Shown here piece after piece: positions 7,953 to 17,194 of a stretch of DNA of 58,575 bases; position 1 is the stretch's first letter; every line of letters starts with the position of its first letter. The stretch covers positions 1 to 58,575 of the forward strand of contig NZ_CAKRCF010000016.1 of NCBI RefSeq assembly GCF_934307085.1. Direction: 5' to 3'. The notes under the pieces are model-generated. The model was not told the origin of the DNA. It saw nothing but the letters and a program-made list of their open reading frames with translations, and did not search any database. The position numbers and the translations under genes are program-made. The DNA comes from an uncultured Anaerobutyricum sp. Lineage in GTDB: Bacteria; Bacillota; Clostridia; Lachnospirales; Lachnospiraceae.

Positions 7953-8498
7953 ATGATAAAGAAGTTTGAAGAGAAGATGCAGAAGTCTGTTGACAATCTT
8001 GAGAGAGAGTATAACTCTATTCGTGCAGGGAGAGCGAACCCGCATGTATTAGATAAAATTAAAGTAGATTATTACGGAACACCTACTCCATTACAGCAGG
8101 TTGGTAATATTTCTGTTCCAGAACCAAGAATTATCACAATTCAGCCATGGGAGTCATCTCTTTTAAAGGTAATCGAGAAGGAAATCATGCAGTCTGATAT
8201 CGGAATTAATCCTACAAATGATGGTAAGGTTATCCGTCTTGTGTTCCCTGAACTGACAGAGGAACGCAGAAAGGATCTCGTAAAAGATGTTAAAAAGAAG
8301 GGAGAAGCAGCGAAAGTTGCTATTCGTAACATTAGAAGAGATGCGAATGATTCCCTTAAGAAAGCGAACAAGAACAGTGAGATTACTGAAGATGAATTAA
8401 AAGATCAGCAGGATAAAGTACAGAAAGCTACAGATAAGTATATTAAGACTATCGATGGAATTATTGATAAGAAATCCAAAGAGATTCTTACAGTATAA
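7953..8498 (+). CDS. frr: Ribosome recycling factor
   Basis: Works with EF-G to split post-termination ribosomes. Its 181 residues are close to the standard ~185. The signatures IRAGRANPHVLDKI near residue 25 and VRLVFPELTEERRKDL near residue 90 are visible, and the protein is mostly the long three-helix bundle. AGGAGG precedes the ATG by six bases. A clear terminator follows the stop, so the pyrH/frr unit ends here. Confidence 0.97.
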   Translation: MIKKFEEKMQKSVDNLEREYNSIRAGRANPHVLDKIKVDYYGTPTPLQQVGNISVPEPRIITIQPWESSLLKVIEKEIMQSDIGINPTNDGKVIRLVFPELTEERRKDLVKDVKKKGEAAKVAIRNIRRDANDSLKKANKNSEITEDELKDQQDKVQKATDKYIKTIDGIIDKKSKEILTV

Positions 8499-8512
8499 TA
8501 TCATGGAAAGCA

Positions 8513-8548
8513 ACCAGGCAGCCGGCGTGACTGGCTGTCTGGTTTTTC
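8513..8548 (+). terminator. Intrinsic terminator after frr
   Basis: AACCAGGCAGCC (8513-8524) pairs with GGCTGTCTGGTT (8534-8545) through one G-U pair, followed by T5. Confidence 0.9.
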
Positions 8549-8584
8549 TTATGTAGAATAAAATATTTGGAGGATTGTAGATAA

Positions 8585-9310
8585 GTGGAGAAAGAATTAC
8601 ATGGAAAGCTGCTTACTATTCCTGAACATGTGGCAATTATTTTAGATGGAAATGGACGCTGGGCAAAGAAGCGTTTTATGCCAAGAAATTATGGACATTC
8701 ACAGGGAGCGAAGGCAGTAGAACAGATTTGTGAAGATGCGTGGGATATAGGAATTAAATATCTTACTGTATACGCATTTTCAACAGAGAACTGGAAACGT
8801 CCGGAAAAAGAAGTAAAGGCATTAATGAAGCTTTTGAGAAAGTATTTAAAAGACTGTATCGAAAGAACAGCAAAGAATAACATGCGCGTTCGTGTCATTG
8901 GTGAAAAGAGTCGTTTGGATGATGATATACGTGCAGCAATTGACGAATTAGAAGAAGTATCTGCAGCGAATACAGGTCTTAATTTTACGATTGCACTTAA
9001 TTATGGAAGTCGTGATGAGATGGTAAGGGCTATGCGTCATATGGCACAGGATTGTAAAGAAGGGAAATTTTCTTCAGAAGAGATTACAGAGGAAAGATTT
9101 GCTTCTTATCTTGATACGAAAGATTTACCAGATCCAGATTTGATGATCCGAACTAGTGGGGAGCAAAGACTTTCTAACTGGATGCTATGGCAGCTTGCTT
9201 ATGCAGAGTTTTATTTTACAGAAGTGCTCTGGCCGGATTTTGATAAAGAGGAATTGATAAAGGCTGTAGAGTATTATAATACCAGAGAACGCCGTTTTGG
9301 TGGAGTCTGA
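8585..9310 (+). CDS. uppS: Undecaprenyl diphosphate synthase
   Basis: cis-Prenyltransferase that elongates farnesyl diphosphate to the C55 lipid carrier of peptidoglycan. It has 241 residues, with catalytic Asp21 in LDGNGRWA, the YAFSTENWKRP motif and the C-terminal RTSGEQRLSNW motif. The start is GTG at 8585, with GGAGG about eleven bases upstream. It is followed 15 bases later by cdsA. Confidence 0.96.
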   Translation: MEKELHGKLLTIPEHVAIILDGNGRWAKKRFMPRNYGHSQGAKAVEQICEDAWDIGIKYLTVYAFSTENWKRPEKEVKALMKLLRKYLKDCIERTAKNNMRVRVIGEKSRLDDDIRAAIDELEEVSAANTGLNFTIALNYGSRDEMVRAMRHMAQDCKEGKFSSEEITEERFASYLDTKDLPDPDLMIRTSGEQRLSNWMLWQLAYAEFYFTEVLWPDFDKEELIKAVEYYNTRERRFGGV

Positions 9311-9325
9311 TAGAGGAGGACAGCG

Positions 9326-10135
9326 ATGTTTAAACAGAGATTGATCAGTGGAATTATCCTGGTACTTATTGCTTTTGTTACATTGTATTATGGAGGATTT
9401 TTAACCTTTTTTGTAGTAGGTGCAATTTCGCTGATTGGTGTATTTGAACTTTTAAGAGTTATCCAGATGGAAAAGTCAGCACTGGGAGTAATTGTATATA
9501 CAGGAAGTGTTTTATATTATCTGTTATTACTCCTTGGATTAGAGCAGTATATAATGCCATTAGCATTATTGGTGCTTATTATGTTAATTGCAGTTTATGT
9601 ATTCACTTTTCCTAAATACGAGATTTCTAGTGTGGCAATTTCTTATTTTGCATTGTTTTATGTTACAGTAATGCTTTCCTGCATTTATCGAATCAGAATG
9701 CTGTCAGATGGAGCCTATATGGTCGTTCTTGTATTTTTAAGTGCATGGGGAAATGATACTTTGGCATACTGTACAGGAAGACTAATTGGAAAGCATAAGA
9801 TGTCACCGATACTAAGTCCAAAGAAAACAATAGAAGGTGCTGTAGGAGGAGTCATTGGTGCAGGACTGCTTGGATGTCTTTATGGATTAATCGCAAAGCA
9901 GTTTTTATCAGTGAGCTATAATCTGGTTGTAGTATTTGGTGTGGTTTGTGCTGTAGGAGGACTTATCAGTATTATTGGAGACTTAGGTGCTTCTGCGATA
10001 AAGAGAAATTATGATATCAAAGATTATAGCCACCTTATTCCAGGACATGGAGGAATTCTTGATCGATTTGACAGCATTATATTTACGGCACCGATTATTT
10101 ATTATATGTTAGTGATGGTGGTGGGATTAAAATGA
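9326..10135 (+). CDS. cdsA: Phosphatidate cytidylyltransferase
   Basis: Integral membrane enzyme making CDP-diacylglycerol, the precursor of acidic phospholipids and cardiolipin. It has 269 residues with about eight membrane helices and the C-terminal CDS signature (SAIKRNYDIKDYSHLIPGHG followed by GILDRFDS). GAGGAC precedes the ATG. The stop overlaps the dxr start in an ATGA, which implies translational coupling. Confidence 0.96.
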   Translation: MFKQRLISGIILVLIAFVTLYYGGFLTFFVVGAISLIGVFELLRVIQMEKSALGVIVYTGSVLYYLLLLLGLEQYIMPLALLVLIMLIAVYVFTFPKYEISSVAISYFALFYVTVMLSCIYRIRMLSDGAYMVVLVFLSAWGNDTLAYCTGRLIGKHKMSPILSPKKTIEGAVGGVIGAGLLGCLYGLIAKQFLSVSYNLVVVFGVVCAVGGLISIIGDLGASAIKRNYDIKDYSHLIPGHGGILDRFDSIIFTAPIIYYMLVMVVGLK

Positions 10136-11268
10136 AAAAGATAGCGATATTAGGTTCAACGGGTTCAATTGGTACACAGACATTAGATGTCGTTAGAGAA
10201 CATACTGATGAGTTGCAGATTGTAGCGTTGGCTGCAGGCAGTAACAAAGAACGTCTAAAAGAACAGATTAAAGAATTTCATCCAGAACTGGTAAGTTTAT
10301 CTGACGAGAAAAAGGCGCAGGAGTTAAAAGAAGAACTTGCAGGAGAGCCGGTTGAAGTTGTATGTGGAATGGATGGTCTTATTGAAGTGGCAGGAATCGA
10401 CAGTGCAGATGTTGTTGTGACTGCAGTTGTTGGTATGATGGGAATTTTACCAACAATGGAAGCCATTAAAAAAGGAAAAGATATTGCGTTAGCTAATAAG
10501 GAAACACTTGTAACAGCGGGACACTTGATTATTCCAATGGCGAAGGAATATGGAGTATCCATTCTTCCGGTAGACAGTGAGCATTCTGCGATATTCCAGT
10601 CTTTGCAGGGAGAACCAAAAGCTGCATTAGATAAGATCCTTCTTACGGCATCAGGCGGGCCATTTCGTGGGAAGAGTGCAGAATTTTTAGAGACGGTTAC
10701 GTTAGAAGATGCGCTTAATCATCCAAACTGGTCAATGGGTCCAAAGATTACGATAGATTCTTCAACGATGGTGAACAAAGGTCTTGAAGTAATGGAAGCA
10801 AAGTGGCTTTTTGGAGTAGATTATTCACAGATAGAAGTAGTGATTCAGCCTCAAAGTATTATTCATTCCATGGTTCAGTATATTGATGGAGCAATTATTG
10901 CACAGCTTGGAACACCGGATATGAGGGTGCCGATTGAATATGCATTGTTTTATCCAGATAGAAGAAGTCTTTCTGGAGATAGACTGGATTTTTCAAAGTT
11001 ATCCCAGATTACATTTGAAAAGCCAGATTATAAAGTATTCAGGGGATTATCTCTTGCAATTGAAGCTGGTAAGACAGGCGGAACGATGCCTACTGTCTTT
11101 AATGCAGCAAATGAGAGGGCAGTTGCAAAGTTTTTAAAAGGTGAGATAAAGTATACGGACATTGTCCGTTCTATCGAAAAGTGTATGGAAGCCCATAAGG
11201 TATCTGCTCATCCAGATTTAGCAGAAATTCTTGAGACAGAGCAGTGGGTTTATTCTGTACTTCAGTAA
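10132..11268 (+). CDS. dxr: 1-deoxy-D-xylulose 5-phosphate reductoisomerase
   Basis: Second step of the MEP isoprenoid pathway: NADPH-dependent conversion of DXP to 2-C-methyl-D-erythritol 4-phosphate. At 378 residues it has normal length. The NADPH site GSTGSIGTQTLD is at residues 8-19, with ANKET, the DSEHSA metal/substrate motif and ASGGPFRG further on. It overlaps cdsA by four bases and is followed 15 bases later by rseP. Confidence 0.97.
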   Translation: MKKIAILGSTGSIGTQTLDVVREHTDELQIVALAAGSNKERLKEQIKEFHPELVSLSDEKKAQELKEELAGEPVEVVCGMDGLIEVAGIDSADVVVTAVVGMMGILPTMEAIKKGKDIALANKETLVTAGHLIIPMAKEYGVSILPVDSEHSAIFQSLQGEPKAALDKILLTASGGPFRGKSAEFLETVTLEDALNHPNWSMGPKITIDSSTMVNKGLEVMEAKWLFGVDYSQIEVVIQPQSIIHSMVQYIDGAIIAQLGTPDMRVPIEYALFYPDRRSLSGDRLDFSKLSQITFEKPDYKVFRGLSLAIEAGKTGGTMPTVFNAANERAVAKFLKGEIKYTDIVRSIEKCMEAHKVSAHPDLAEILETEQWVYSVLQ

Positions 11269-11283
11269 AAGAAAGGAAAATTC

Positions 11284-12321
11284 ATGCTTAAAATAATTCT
11301 TGCAATTGTTTTATTTAGTGTTATTGTTATTTTTCATGAGTTGGGACATTTTCTCCTGGCGAAGAAGAATGGAATTTGTGTTGAGGAATTCGCAATAGGA
11401 ATTGGTCCCACTATTTTTGGAAAGCAGATAGGAGAGACGAAGTATTCCATTAAGTGTTTGCCTTTTGGTGGATGTTGTGTAATGCTTGGAGAAGATGATG
11501 CCTGTCAGGATCCACGAGCTTTTGGAAGCCAGTCACCACTTGCTAGATTCTCTGTAATATTTGCAGGTCCGTTTTTTAACTTTATTCTGGCATTTTTCCT
11601 GGCACTTTTTGTAATTGGATTTGGTGGTGCAGATCCAGCGGTTGTTGGAAATGTTACAGCTGACAGTGGAGCATATGAGGCGGGACTTCGTGAGGGAGAC
11701 CGTATTGTAAAGTTAGATGGCTCAAGAATTTATAATTTCCGTGAGATTTCTCTTTTTAACTATATGCACAATGATAAGGCAAATGTAAAGGTGACTTATG
11801 AGAGAGATAATAAAAAGAAGACAGTAACCATTACAAGGAAAAAGACAGAAACAGGGAATTATGCTTTTGGCATTGAAAGGACAGACGATATAAAGCAAGG
11901 ACTCATTGGCACAGTAAAATACAGTGTTTTAGAAGTTCGGTACCAGATTAAGTCTACCTTCCTGAGCCTTAAGTATCTGATAACAGGACGATTTAAACTA
12001 AATGATTTATCTGGACCGGTTGGAATTGTCAATATGATTGGAAACACATATGAGCAGTCGATTGTGTATGGAATTAAGACTGTTATTTTAAGTCTTCTTA
12101 ACTTTGCGATTATGTTAAGTGCCAATTTAGGAGTGATGAATCTTTTGCCGCTTCCAGCATTAGATGGAGGTCGTCTAGTATTTATTATTCTGGAGATGAT
12201 TCGGAAAAAGAAAGTACCGCCAGAAAAGGAAGGAATGGTTCATTTTGCAGGACTTGTTCTTTTGATGGCATTAATGGTCATCGTTATGGCAAATGATATA
12301 AAAAATATATTCTTTATATAG
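11284..12321 (+). CDS. rseP: Site-2 intramembrane metalloprotease RseP/RasP
   Basis: Membrane zinc protease that cleaves anti-sigma factors and signal-peptide remnants. It has 345 residues. The zinc site HELGH (His18, Glu19, His22) is in the first helix, a PDZ domain covers roughly 115-195, and the third ligand is in LPALDGGRLVF near residue 290. The ribosome-binding site is AAGAAAGGAAAA. Its targets (sigma-W-like regulators) are not in this window. Confidence 0.95.
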   Translation: MLKIILAIVLFSVIVIFHELGHFLLAKKNGICVEEFAIGIGPTIFGKQIGETKYSIKCLPFGGCCVMLGEDDACQDPRAFGSQSPLARFSVIFAGPFFNFILAFFLALFVIGFGGADPAVVGNVTADSGAYEAGLREGDRIVKLDGSRIYNFREISLFNYMHNDKANVKVTYERDNKKKTVTITRKKTETGNYAFGIERTDDIKQGLIGTVKYSVLEVRYQIKSTFLSLKYLITGRFKLNDLSGPVGIVNMIGNTYEQSIVYGIKTVILSLLNFAIMLSANLGVMNLLPLPALDGGRLVFIILEMIRKKKVPPEKEGMVHFAGLVLLMALMVIVMANDIKNIFFI

Positions 12322-12707
12322 TAGGAGTTCTGTATAGAATTTAAAGGATTTTATGAAGAATATGAAGAGTAACTTTTCATGAAGATAATAAGGTGTCTGT
12401 CTGAATAGTTACAGCATATAAATGAACACACAGATAAGCTTGTGCGGAAGTTATTCTATGGAAAATACAATGTATAAGTAAAAGAAAGAGGCTGTTGCAG
12501 CTATGGTTTAACAAGGAGAATTATGCTTTATTTGATGAAAAATTCTCATGGTTTTAAGGATGCGGCAGGCTCTTTTCTATCAATAGTATGTATTCCAGGG
12601 ATTTTTTGTACCTGCTATTGCAGCTGAGTTTTTGAGAATAGACCAGAGAGAGTTTGAAGAATTAATTTCAGTAATCTGGATGTTATAGTGAGAAAGAGAG
12701 GATAGTA
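12322..12707 (+). other. 386-base gene-poor gap between rseP and ispG
   Basis: Apart from the weak small ORF at 12523-12627, I see no structured RNA, strong terminator or clear promoter. ispG's own ribosome-binding site (GAGAGGATA) is at the end. Confidence 0.5.
12523..12627 (+). CDS. Possible 34-residue ORF
   Basis: ATG at 12523 is preceded by AAGGAG four bases upstream and opens 34 codons to a TGA. The product ends in a cysteine-rich string (IPGIFCTCYCS). It has no recognisable family and may be chance. Confidence 0.2.
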   Translation: MLYLMKNSHGFKDAAGSFLSIVCIPGIFCTCYCS

Positions 12708-13769
12708 ATGTATAGAGAACATACGAAGTTGGTAAAGATTGGTGATCGAGTGATTGGAGGAGGCAATCCAATTTTAATCCAGTCTATGACAAATACAAAG
12801 ACAGAAGATGTAGAAGCAACAGTTGCACAGATTTTAGAGTTAGAGGCAGCCGGATGTGATATTATTCGTTCTACAGTGCCTACTTTAGAAGCAGCGAAGG
12901 CACTTGGAGAGATAAAGGAAAGAATTCATATTCCAATTGTAGCGGATATTCATTTTGATTATCGTATGGCAATTGCAGCTATTGAAAATGGTGCAGATAA
13001 GATAAGAATTAATCCAGGTAATATTGGTTCTAAAGAGAGAGTAAAAGCAGTTGTTGATAAAGCAAAGGAATATAATGTTCCGATTCGTGTTGGCGTAAAT
13101 AGTGGTTCTTTAGAAAAACATATCGTAGAAAAGTATGGAAAAGTAACAGCAGAAGGATTAGTGGAGAGTGCATTAGATAAAGTCAGAATGATAGAAGAAC
13201 TTGGATATGATAATCTTGTTGTCAGTATTAAATCCTCCGATGTTTTAATGTGTGCAAAGGCACATGAGTTGTTAGCCCCACAATGTCCATACCCTCTTCA
13301 TGTAGGAATTACAGAAGCAGGAACTTTGTTCCGCGGTAATATCAAGTCAGCAATTGGTCTTGGAATTATCTTGAATCAGGGTATCGGTGATACAATTCGT
13401 GTTTCTCTTACAGGGGATCCTGTTAATGAGATTGCTTCTGCAAAACAGATTTTAAAGACATTAGGACTTCGTAAAGGAGGAATAGAAGTAGTATCATGTC
13501 CTACCTGTGGAAGAACGAATATTGATCTGATTGGCCTTGCAAATGAAGTGGAGAAAATGGTTACAGAATTTGATGATTTAGATATTAAAGTTGCTGTAAT
13601 GGGCTGCGTAGTAAATGGACCAGGAGAAGCTAAGGAAGCAGATATCGGAGTTGCAGGCGGAAAAGGAGAAGGACTGTTGATTAAAAAAGGACGGGTTGTC
13701 CGTAAACTGCCAGAAAGTGAATTGTTATCAACATTGAGGAATGAGCTTGCTAATTGGAAAGAGGCATAA
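12708..13769 (+). CDS. ispG: 4-hydroxy-3-methylbut-2-enyl diphosphate synthase
   Basis: Penultimate MEP-pathway enzyme, a [4Fe-4S] reductase converting MEcPP to HMBPP. The 353-residue product has the TIM-barrel half with SMTNTKT near residue 26, and the C-terminal cluster ligands Cys264, Cys267 (CPTCGRTN) and Cys300 (GCVVNGPGEA). It is oxygen sensitive and fits an anaerobe using ferredoxin or flavodoxin. With uppS and dxr it forms the isoprenoid core of this gene block; ispD, E, F and H are elsewhere. Confidence 0.97.
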   Translation: MYREHTKLVKIGDRVIGGGNPILIQSMTNTKTEDVEATVAQILELEAAGCDIIRSTVPTLEAAKALGEIKERIHIPIVADIHFDYRMAIAAIENGADKIRINPGNIGSKERVKAVVDKAKEYNVPIRVGVNSGSLEKHIVEKYGKVTAEGLVESALDKVRMIEELGYDNLVVSIKSSDVLMCAKAHELLAPQCPYPLHVGITEAGTLFRGNIKSAIGLGIILNQGIGDTIRVSLTGDPVNEIASAKQILKTLGLRKGGIEVVSCPTCGRTNIDLIGLANEVEKMVTEFDDLDIKVAVMGCVVNGPGEAKEADIGVAGGKGEGLLIKKGRVVRKLPESELLSTLRNELANWKEA

Positions 13770-13789
13770 TCTGCTAATAGGAGAATTCA

Positions 13790-16700
13790 ATGGCACTAAG
13801 ATTAATTACAGGAAGAAGTGGACAGGGAAAGACAGAATATCTTGTGCAGGAAGTAATTCGCCTTTCTATGGAGAATCCACAAAAAAAATATTATGTAATT
13901 GTACCGGAACAGTTCAGTCTTGAGATGCAGAGAAAGATGGTAAAAAAGCACCCACGGCATGGATTTTTTAATATAGATGTATTAAGTTTCCACCGCCTGG
14001 CTTACCGTATTTTTGATGAATGTAATTATCATCCGGGCGAGATTCTTGAGGATTTAGGAGTTTCTATGATGCTTCGAAAAATTCTTTCAGAAGGAGAGAA
14101 TGAATTCCTTTATTTTAAGAAAAGCATGAAAAAGGCGGGATTTATTGATGAGTTAAAGTCTATGCTCATGGAGTTTATCGGATATGGAGTAAGTTGGGAA
14201 CAAATAGAAGAAGTTTCTGGAAAGTTAGGAGAAAATGAAGCTCTTTCCAATAAATGTGAAGAACTCGGAAGGATTTATGAACATTTTGACAAATCCATAG
14301 AGGGAAGGTTTATGGTGACGGAACAGATTCTTGATGTTGCCAGAGAGTTTGCAGGGAAGGCTCCCATGCTTGAGAATGCGGTGTTTTATTTTGACGGTTT
14401 TGCAGGTTTTACTCCGGTGCAGCTTGCATTTTTAAAAGAATTATTAAGGGTTGCAGGGCAGATTAATGTAACAATAACGATTCCACAATTTGTACCAGGA
14501 CAAAAGAAGATGCCAGAAGAACTATTTACTTCAAGTAAAAAAACGGCAGATGCTTTACTGCTTCTTTGCAGAGAAAATATGCAGGAGATAGAAGAAATAA
14601 TTACACTTGATGAGGCGATTCCTCCAAGATTTATAAATAATTCAGAACTTGCATTTTTAGAGAAAAATCTGTTTCAGAGTAGTAGGGAGACTTATTCGGA
14701 AGAATTAGAGAATATTCATATGACAGTGTGCCATAATCCAGATGGAGAGGCAGACTATGTGATGCATAAGATAGAACAGCTTGTAAGGCAAAATGGGTAT
14801 CGCTATCGTGATTTTGCGGTACTATCGGGAGATGTGGCGGATTATGCCTCAGCGTTTAAGCGTAAGGCAGCAATTTTAAATATTCCCGTATTTGAGGATA
14901 CAAAGAAAAAGGTATCTTATCATTCAGGAGTAGAAGCAGTGCGATCTCTATTCCATCTTGCCCAGATGGAATATTCTTACGAAAGTGTTTTTCGTTATTT
15001 GAAGTCGGGAATGTCTGATTTTATGGATGAAGAAGCAGATTACTTAGAGAATTATGTGTTGTATGCAGGAGTACGAGGCTATTCCATGTGGAAAAAGCCC
15101 TTTTACAGAAGGTTAAAAGGAAAGGATGAATCCATGATAAACGAGCTTTTGCTTTTGCAGAAGCAGTTTATGGAAGAAACAGAGCATTTCTGTGTAGTTA
15201 TGCAGGATAAAGATATTTTGGTAAGGGACAAGATGGAAGTACTATACCATACGATGGTGAAGCTTTCCTTTGAAGAAAAACTTCTTTATCAGGCACAAAA
15301 GGCAGAAGATAATAATGACTTTGTAAAAGCAGCAGAGTATAAGCAGCTATACGATCTTCTTCTTTCTCTTATAGATAAAATTGTGATGATTTTCGGAGAA
15401 GAAAAAATGTCAGTAAAGGAGCTTGCAGAGATTATGGATGCTGGTCTTGATGCATTGGGACTTGGCGTTGTTCCATTAACAATGGATCAGGTTGTACTTG
15501 GTGATTTAAAGCGTACTCGATTACATGAAGTAAAAGTATTGTTTATTACAGGAATGAATGATGGAAAGATACCTCCAGATTTAGAAGACAGAGGACTTCT
15601 TAATGATGAGGAAAAAGAAATTTTAAAAAACTGTGGCATCTCACTATCACAAAGCCTGCTAGAGCAGTCAATGGAAGACGAATTTTATATGTATATGGCC
15701 TTTGCCAAGCCTACAGACGAATTATATTTTTCGTATTCGGTTACCGATAGTGATGGATCTGCACTCCGTCCTTCTTTATTGTTAAAGAATTTAAATCAGC
15801 TTTTTCCAAAACTTGAGAGAAAACAATATCCAGAGCAGGAAAAAAGATATTATTTTAATTTAGAAGATAGTCGGGAATTTTTATTAGAAAGCTTTCAGCA
15901 GATAAAAGAAAGTCTGGAGAAAGCACAATCTAATAAGGCTTTTGGGATGTTAGTGAAGTATTGGATAAATGATCCGGAAGGAAAAAGAGAGATAGAAAGA
16001 TATGGACACTGGCTTGAAAGAACTTATAAAGAACCAAAGTTGTCAGAAGAATTATTAGAGCAGCTTTATGGGAAGGAAATCTCAGGGAGTGTAACCCGGT
16101 TAGAGCGGTTTGCATCATGTCCATATCAATATTATTGTATTTATGGCTTGGAGTTAAAAGAAAGGGAAGAATATAAGATTCGCCCATTAGATCTTGGAAA
16201 TCTTTTTCATAAGGCATTAGAATGCTTTTCTAACAAAGTAAAGCAATCGGAATACAGTTGGAAAAGTATACCCGAGAATGTGCAGGATATATATATTTCA
16301 GAAGCATTGCATACGGCAATGGATGAGAATCTGAGCGATGTTTTTCAAAGTTCTGCCAGAAATCAGTATAAAATAAAAACAGTAGAAAGAATTATGAGAA
16401 GAACAATACAGGTTCTCCGAGTCCATCTAAGAAACAGTGAGTTTGAGCCAGACCGATTTGAGCTTAGTTTTGGAAAAAATAAAAAGTTAAAAGAAGCAGA
16501 ACTCTCATTAAAGGATGGAAGGAAGATGTTTCTGCAAGGAGTCATTGACAGAGTAGATATCTGTGAGGAAGATGACCAGATTCTTATGAAGGTTATCGAT
16601 TATAAATCCGGAATGAAGAAGTTTGAACTAGAAGATTTTTATTATGGATTAGAGATGCAGCTTGTTATCTATATGAATACAGCAAAAGAAATGTACAAAG

Positions 16701-17194
16701 AAGAAAGGCAGAATGAGAAGAATAAGCCGGTTATTCCTGCCGGAATATTTTATTACCAGCTACAAGATCCCATCATAAAAGCGGATCATGCACAAGAAAG
16801 TGAGCTGCTTAAAAACTTCCGTATGTCTGGTCTTGCCAACAGCGACAGGGATATATTAAATAAGTTAGAGGATAATGAAGATGGTTTTGTTTCCATGCCA
16901 ATCCGTCTGAAAAAGTCAGGGGAACCCTATAAAAATTTGCCAGTAATGAGTACACAGGATTTTCATTATATGGGGGCTTATGCAAGAAAAAAAGCAGCAC
17001 AGATAGGAGAACGAATTTACAAAGGAGAGATTGTGCCAAAGCCTTACAGAAATAAAAAAGGTACAGCCTGTGACTATTGTCCGTTTATAGATGTTTGTGG
17101 TTTTGATCCAAAGATGCCAGGATATGAATATCAGAGTTTTCAGGGAATGTCTGTAGAAGAAGTACTAGAGAAGATAAGAGAGGAGGGAGAGTAG
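13790..17194 (+). CDS. addB: ATP-dependent helicase/nuclease subunit B
   Basis: Half of the AddAB double-strand-break resection enzyme, which replaces RecBCD in Firmicutes. It has 1134 residues. The N-terminal Walker A is GRSGQGKT (8-15). A C-terminal RecB-like nuclease carries VIDYKSG and EMQLVIY motifs. The structural iron-sulfur cluster is marked by a cysteine in RFASCPYQYYC and by CX2CX5C in CDYCPFIDVC near the end, as in Bacillus AddB. The stop is immediately followed by the addA start. Confidence 0.96.
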   Translation: MALRLITGRSGQGKTEYLVQEVIRLSMENPQKKYYVIVPEQFSLEMQRKMVKKHPRHGFFNIDVLSFHRLAYRIFDECNYHPGEILEDLGVSMMLRKILSEGENEFLYFKKSMKKAGFIDELKSMLMEFIGYGVSWEQIEEVSGKLGENEALSNKCEELGRIYEHFDKSIEGRFMVTEQILDVAREFAGKAPMLENAVFYFDGFAGFTPVQLAFLKELLRVAGQINVTITIPQFVPGQKKMPEELFTSSKKTADALLLLCRENMQEIEEIITLDEAIPPRFINNSELAFLEKNLFQSSRETYSEELENIHMTVCHNPDGEADYVMHKIEQLVRQNGYRYRDFAVLSGDVADYASAFKRKAAILNIPVFEDTKKKVSYHSGVEAVRSLFHLAQMEYSYESVFRYLKSGMSDFMDEEADYLENYVLYAGVRGYSMWKKPFYRRLKGKDESMINELLLLQKQFMEETEHFCVVMQDKDILVRDKMEVLYHTMVKLSFEEKLLYQAQKAEDNNDFVKAAEYKQLYDLLLSLIDKIVMIFGEEKMSVKELAEIMDAGLDALGLGVVPLTMDQVVLGDLKRTRLHEVKVLFITGMNDGKIPPDLEDRGLLNDEEKEILKNCGISLSQSLLEQSMEDEFYMYMAFAKPTDELYFSYSVTDSDGSALRPSLLLKNLNQLFPKLERKQYPEQEKRYYFNLEDSREFLLESFQQIKESLEKAQSNKAFGMLVKYWINDPEGKREIERYGHWLERTYKEPKLSEELLEQLYGKEISGSVTRLERFASCPYQYYCIYGLELKEREEYKIRPLDLGNLFHKALECFSNKVKQSEYSWKSIPENVQDIYISEALHTAMDENLSDVFQSSARNQYKIKTVERIMRRTIQVLRVHLRNSEFEPDRFELSFGKNKKLKEAELSLKDGRKMFLQGVIDRVDICEEDDQILMKVIDYKSGMKKFELEDFYYGLEMQLVIYMNTAKEMYKEERQNEKNKPVIPAGIFYYQLQDPIIKADHAQESELLKNFRMSGLANSDRDILNKLEDNEDGFVSMPIRLKKSGEPYKNLPVMSTQDFHYMGAYARKKAAQIGERIYKGEIVPKPYRNKKGTACDYCPFIDVCGFDPKMPGYEYQSFQGMSVEEVLEKIREEGE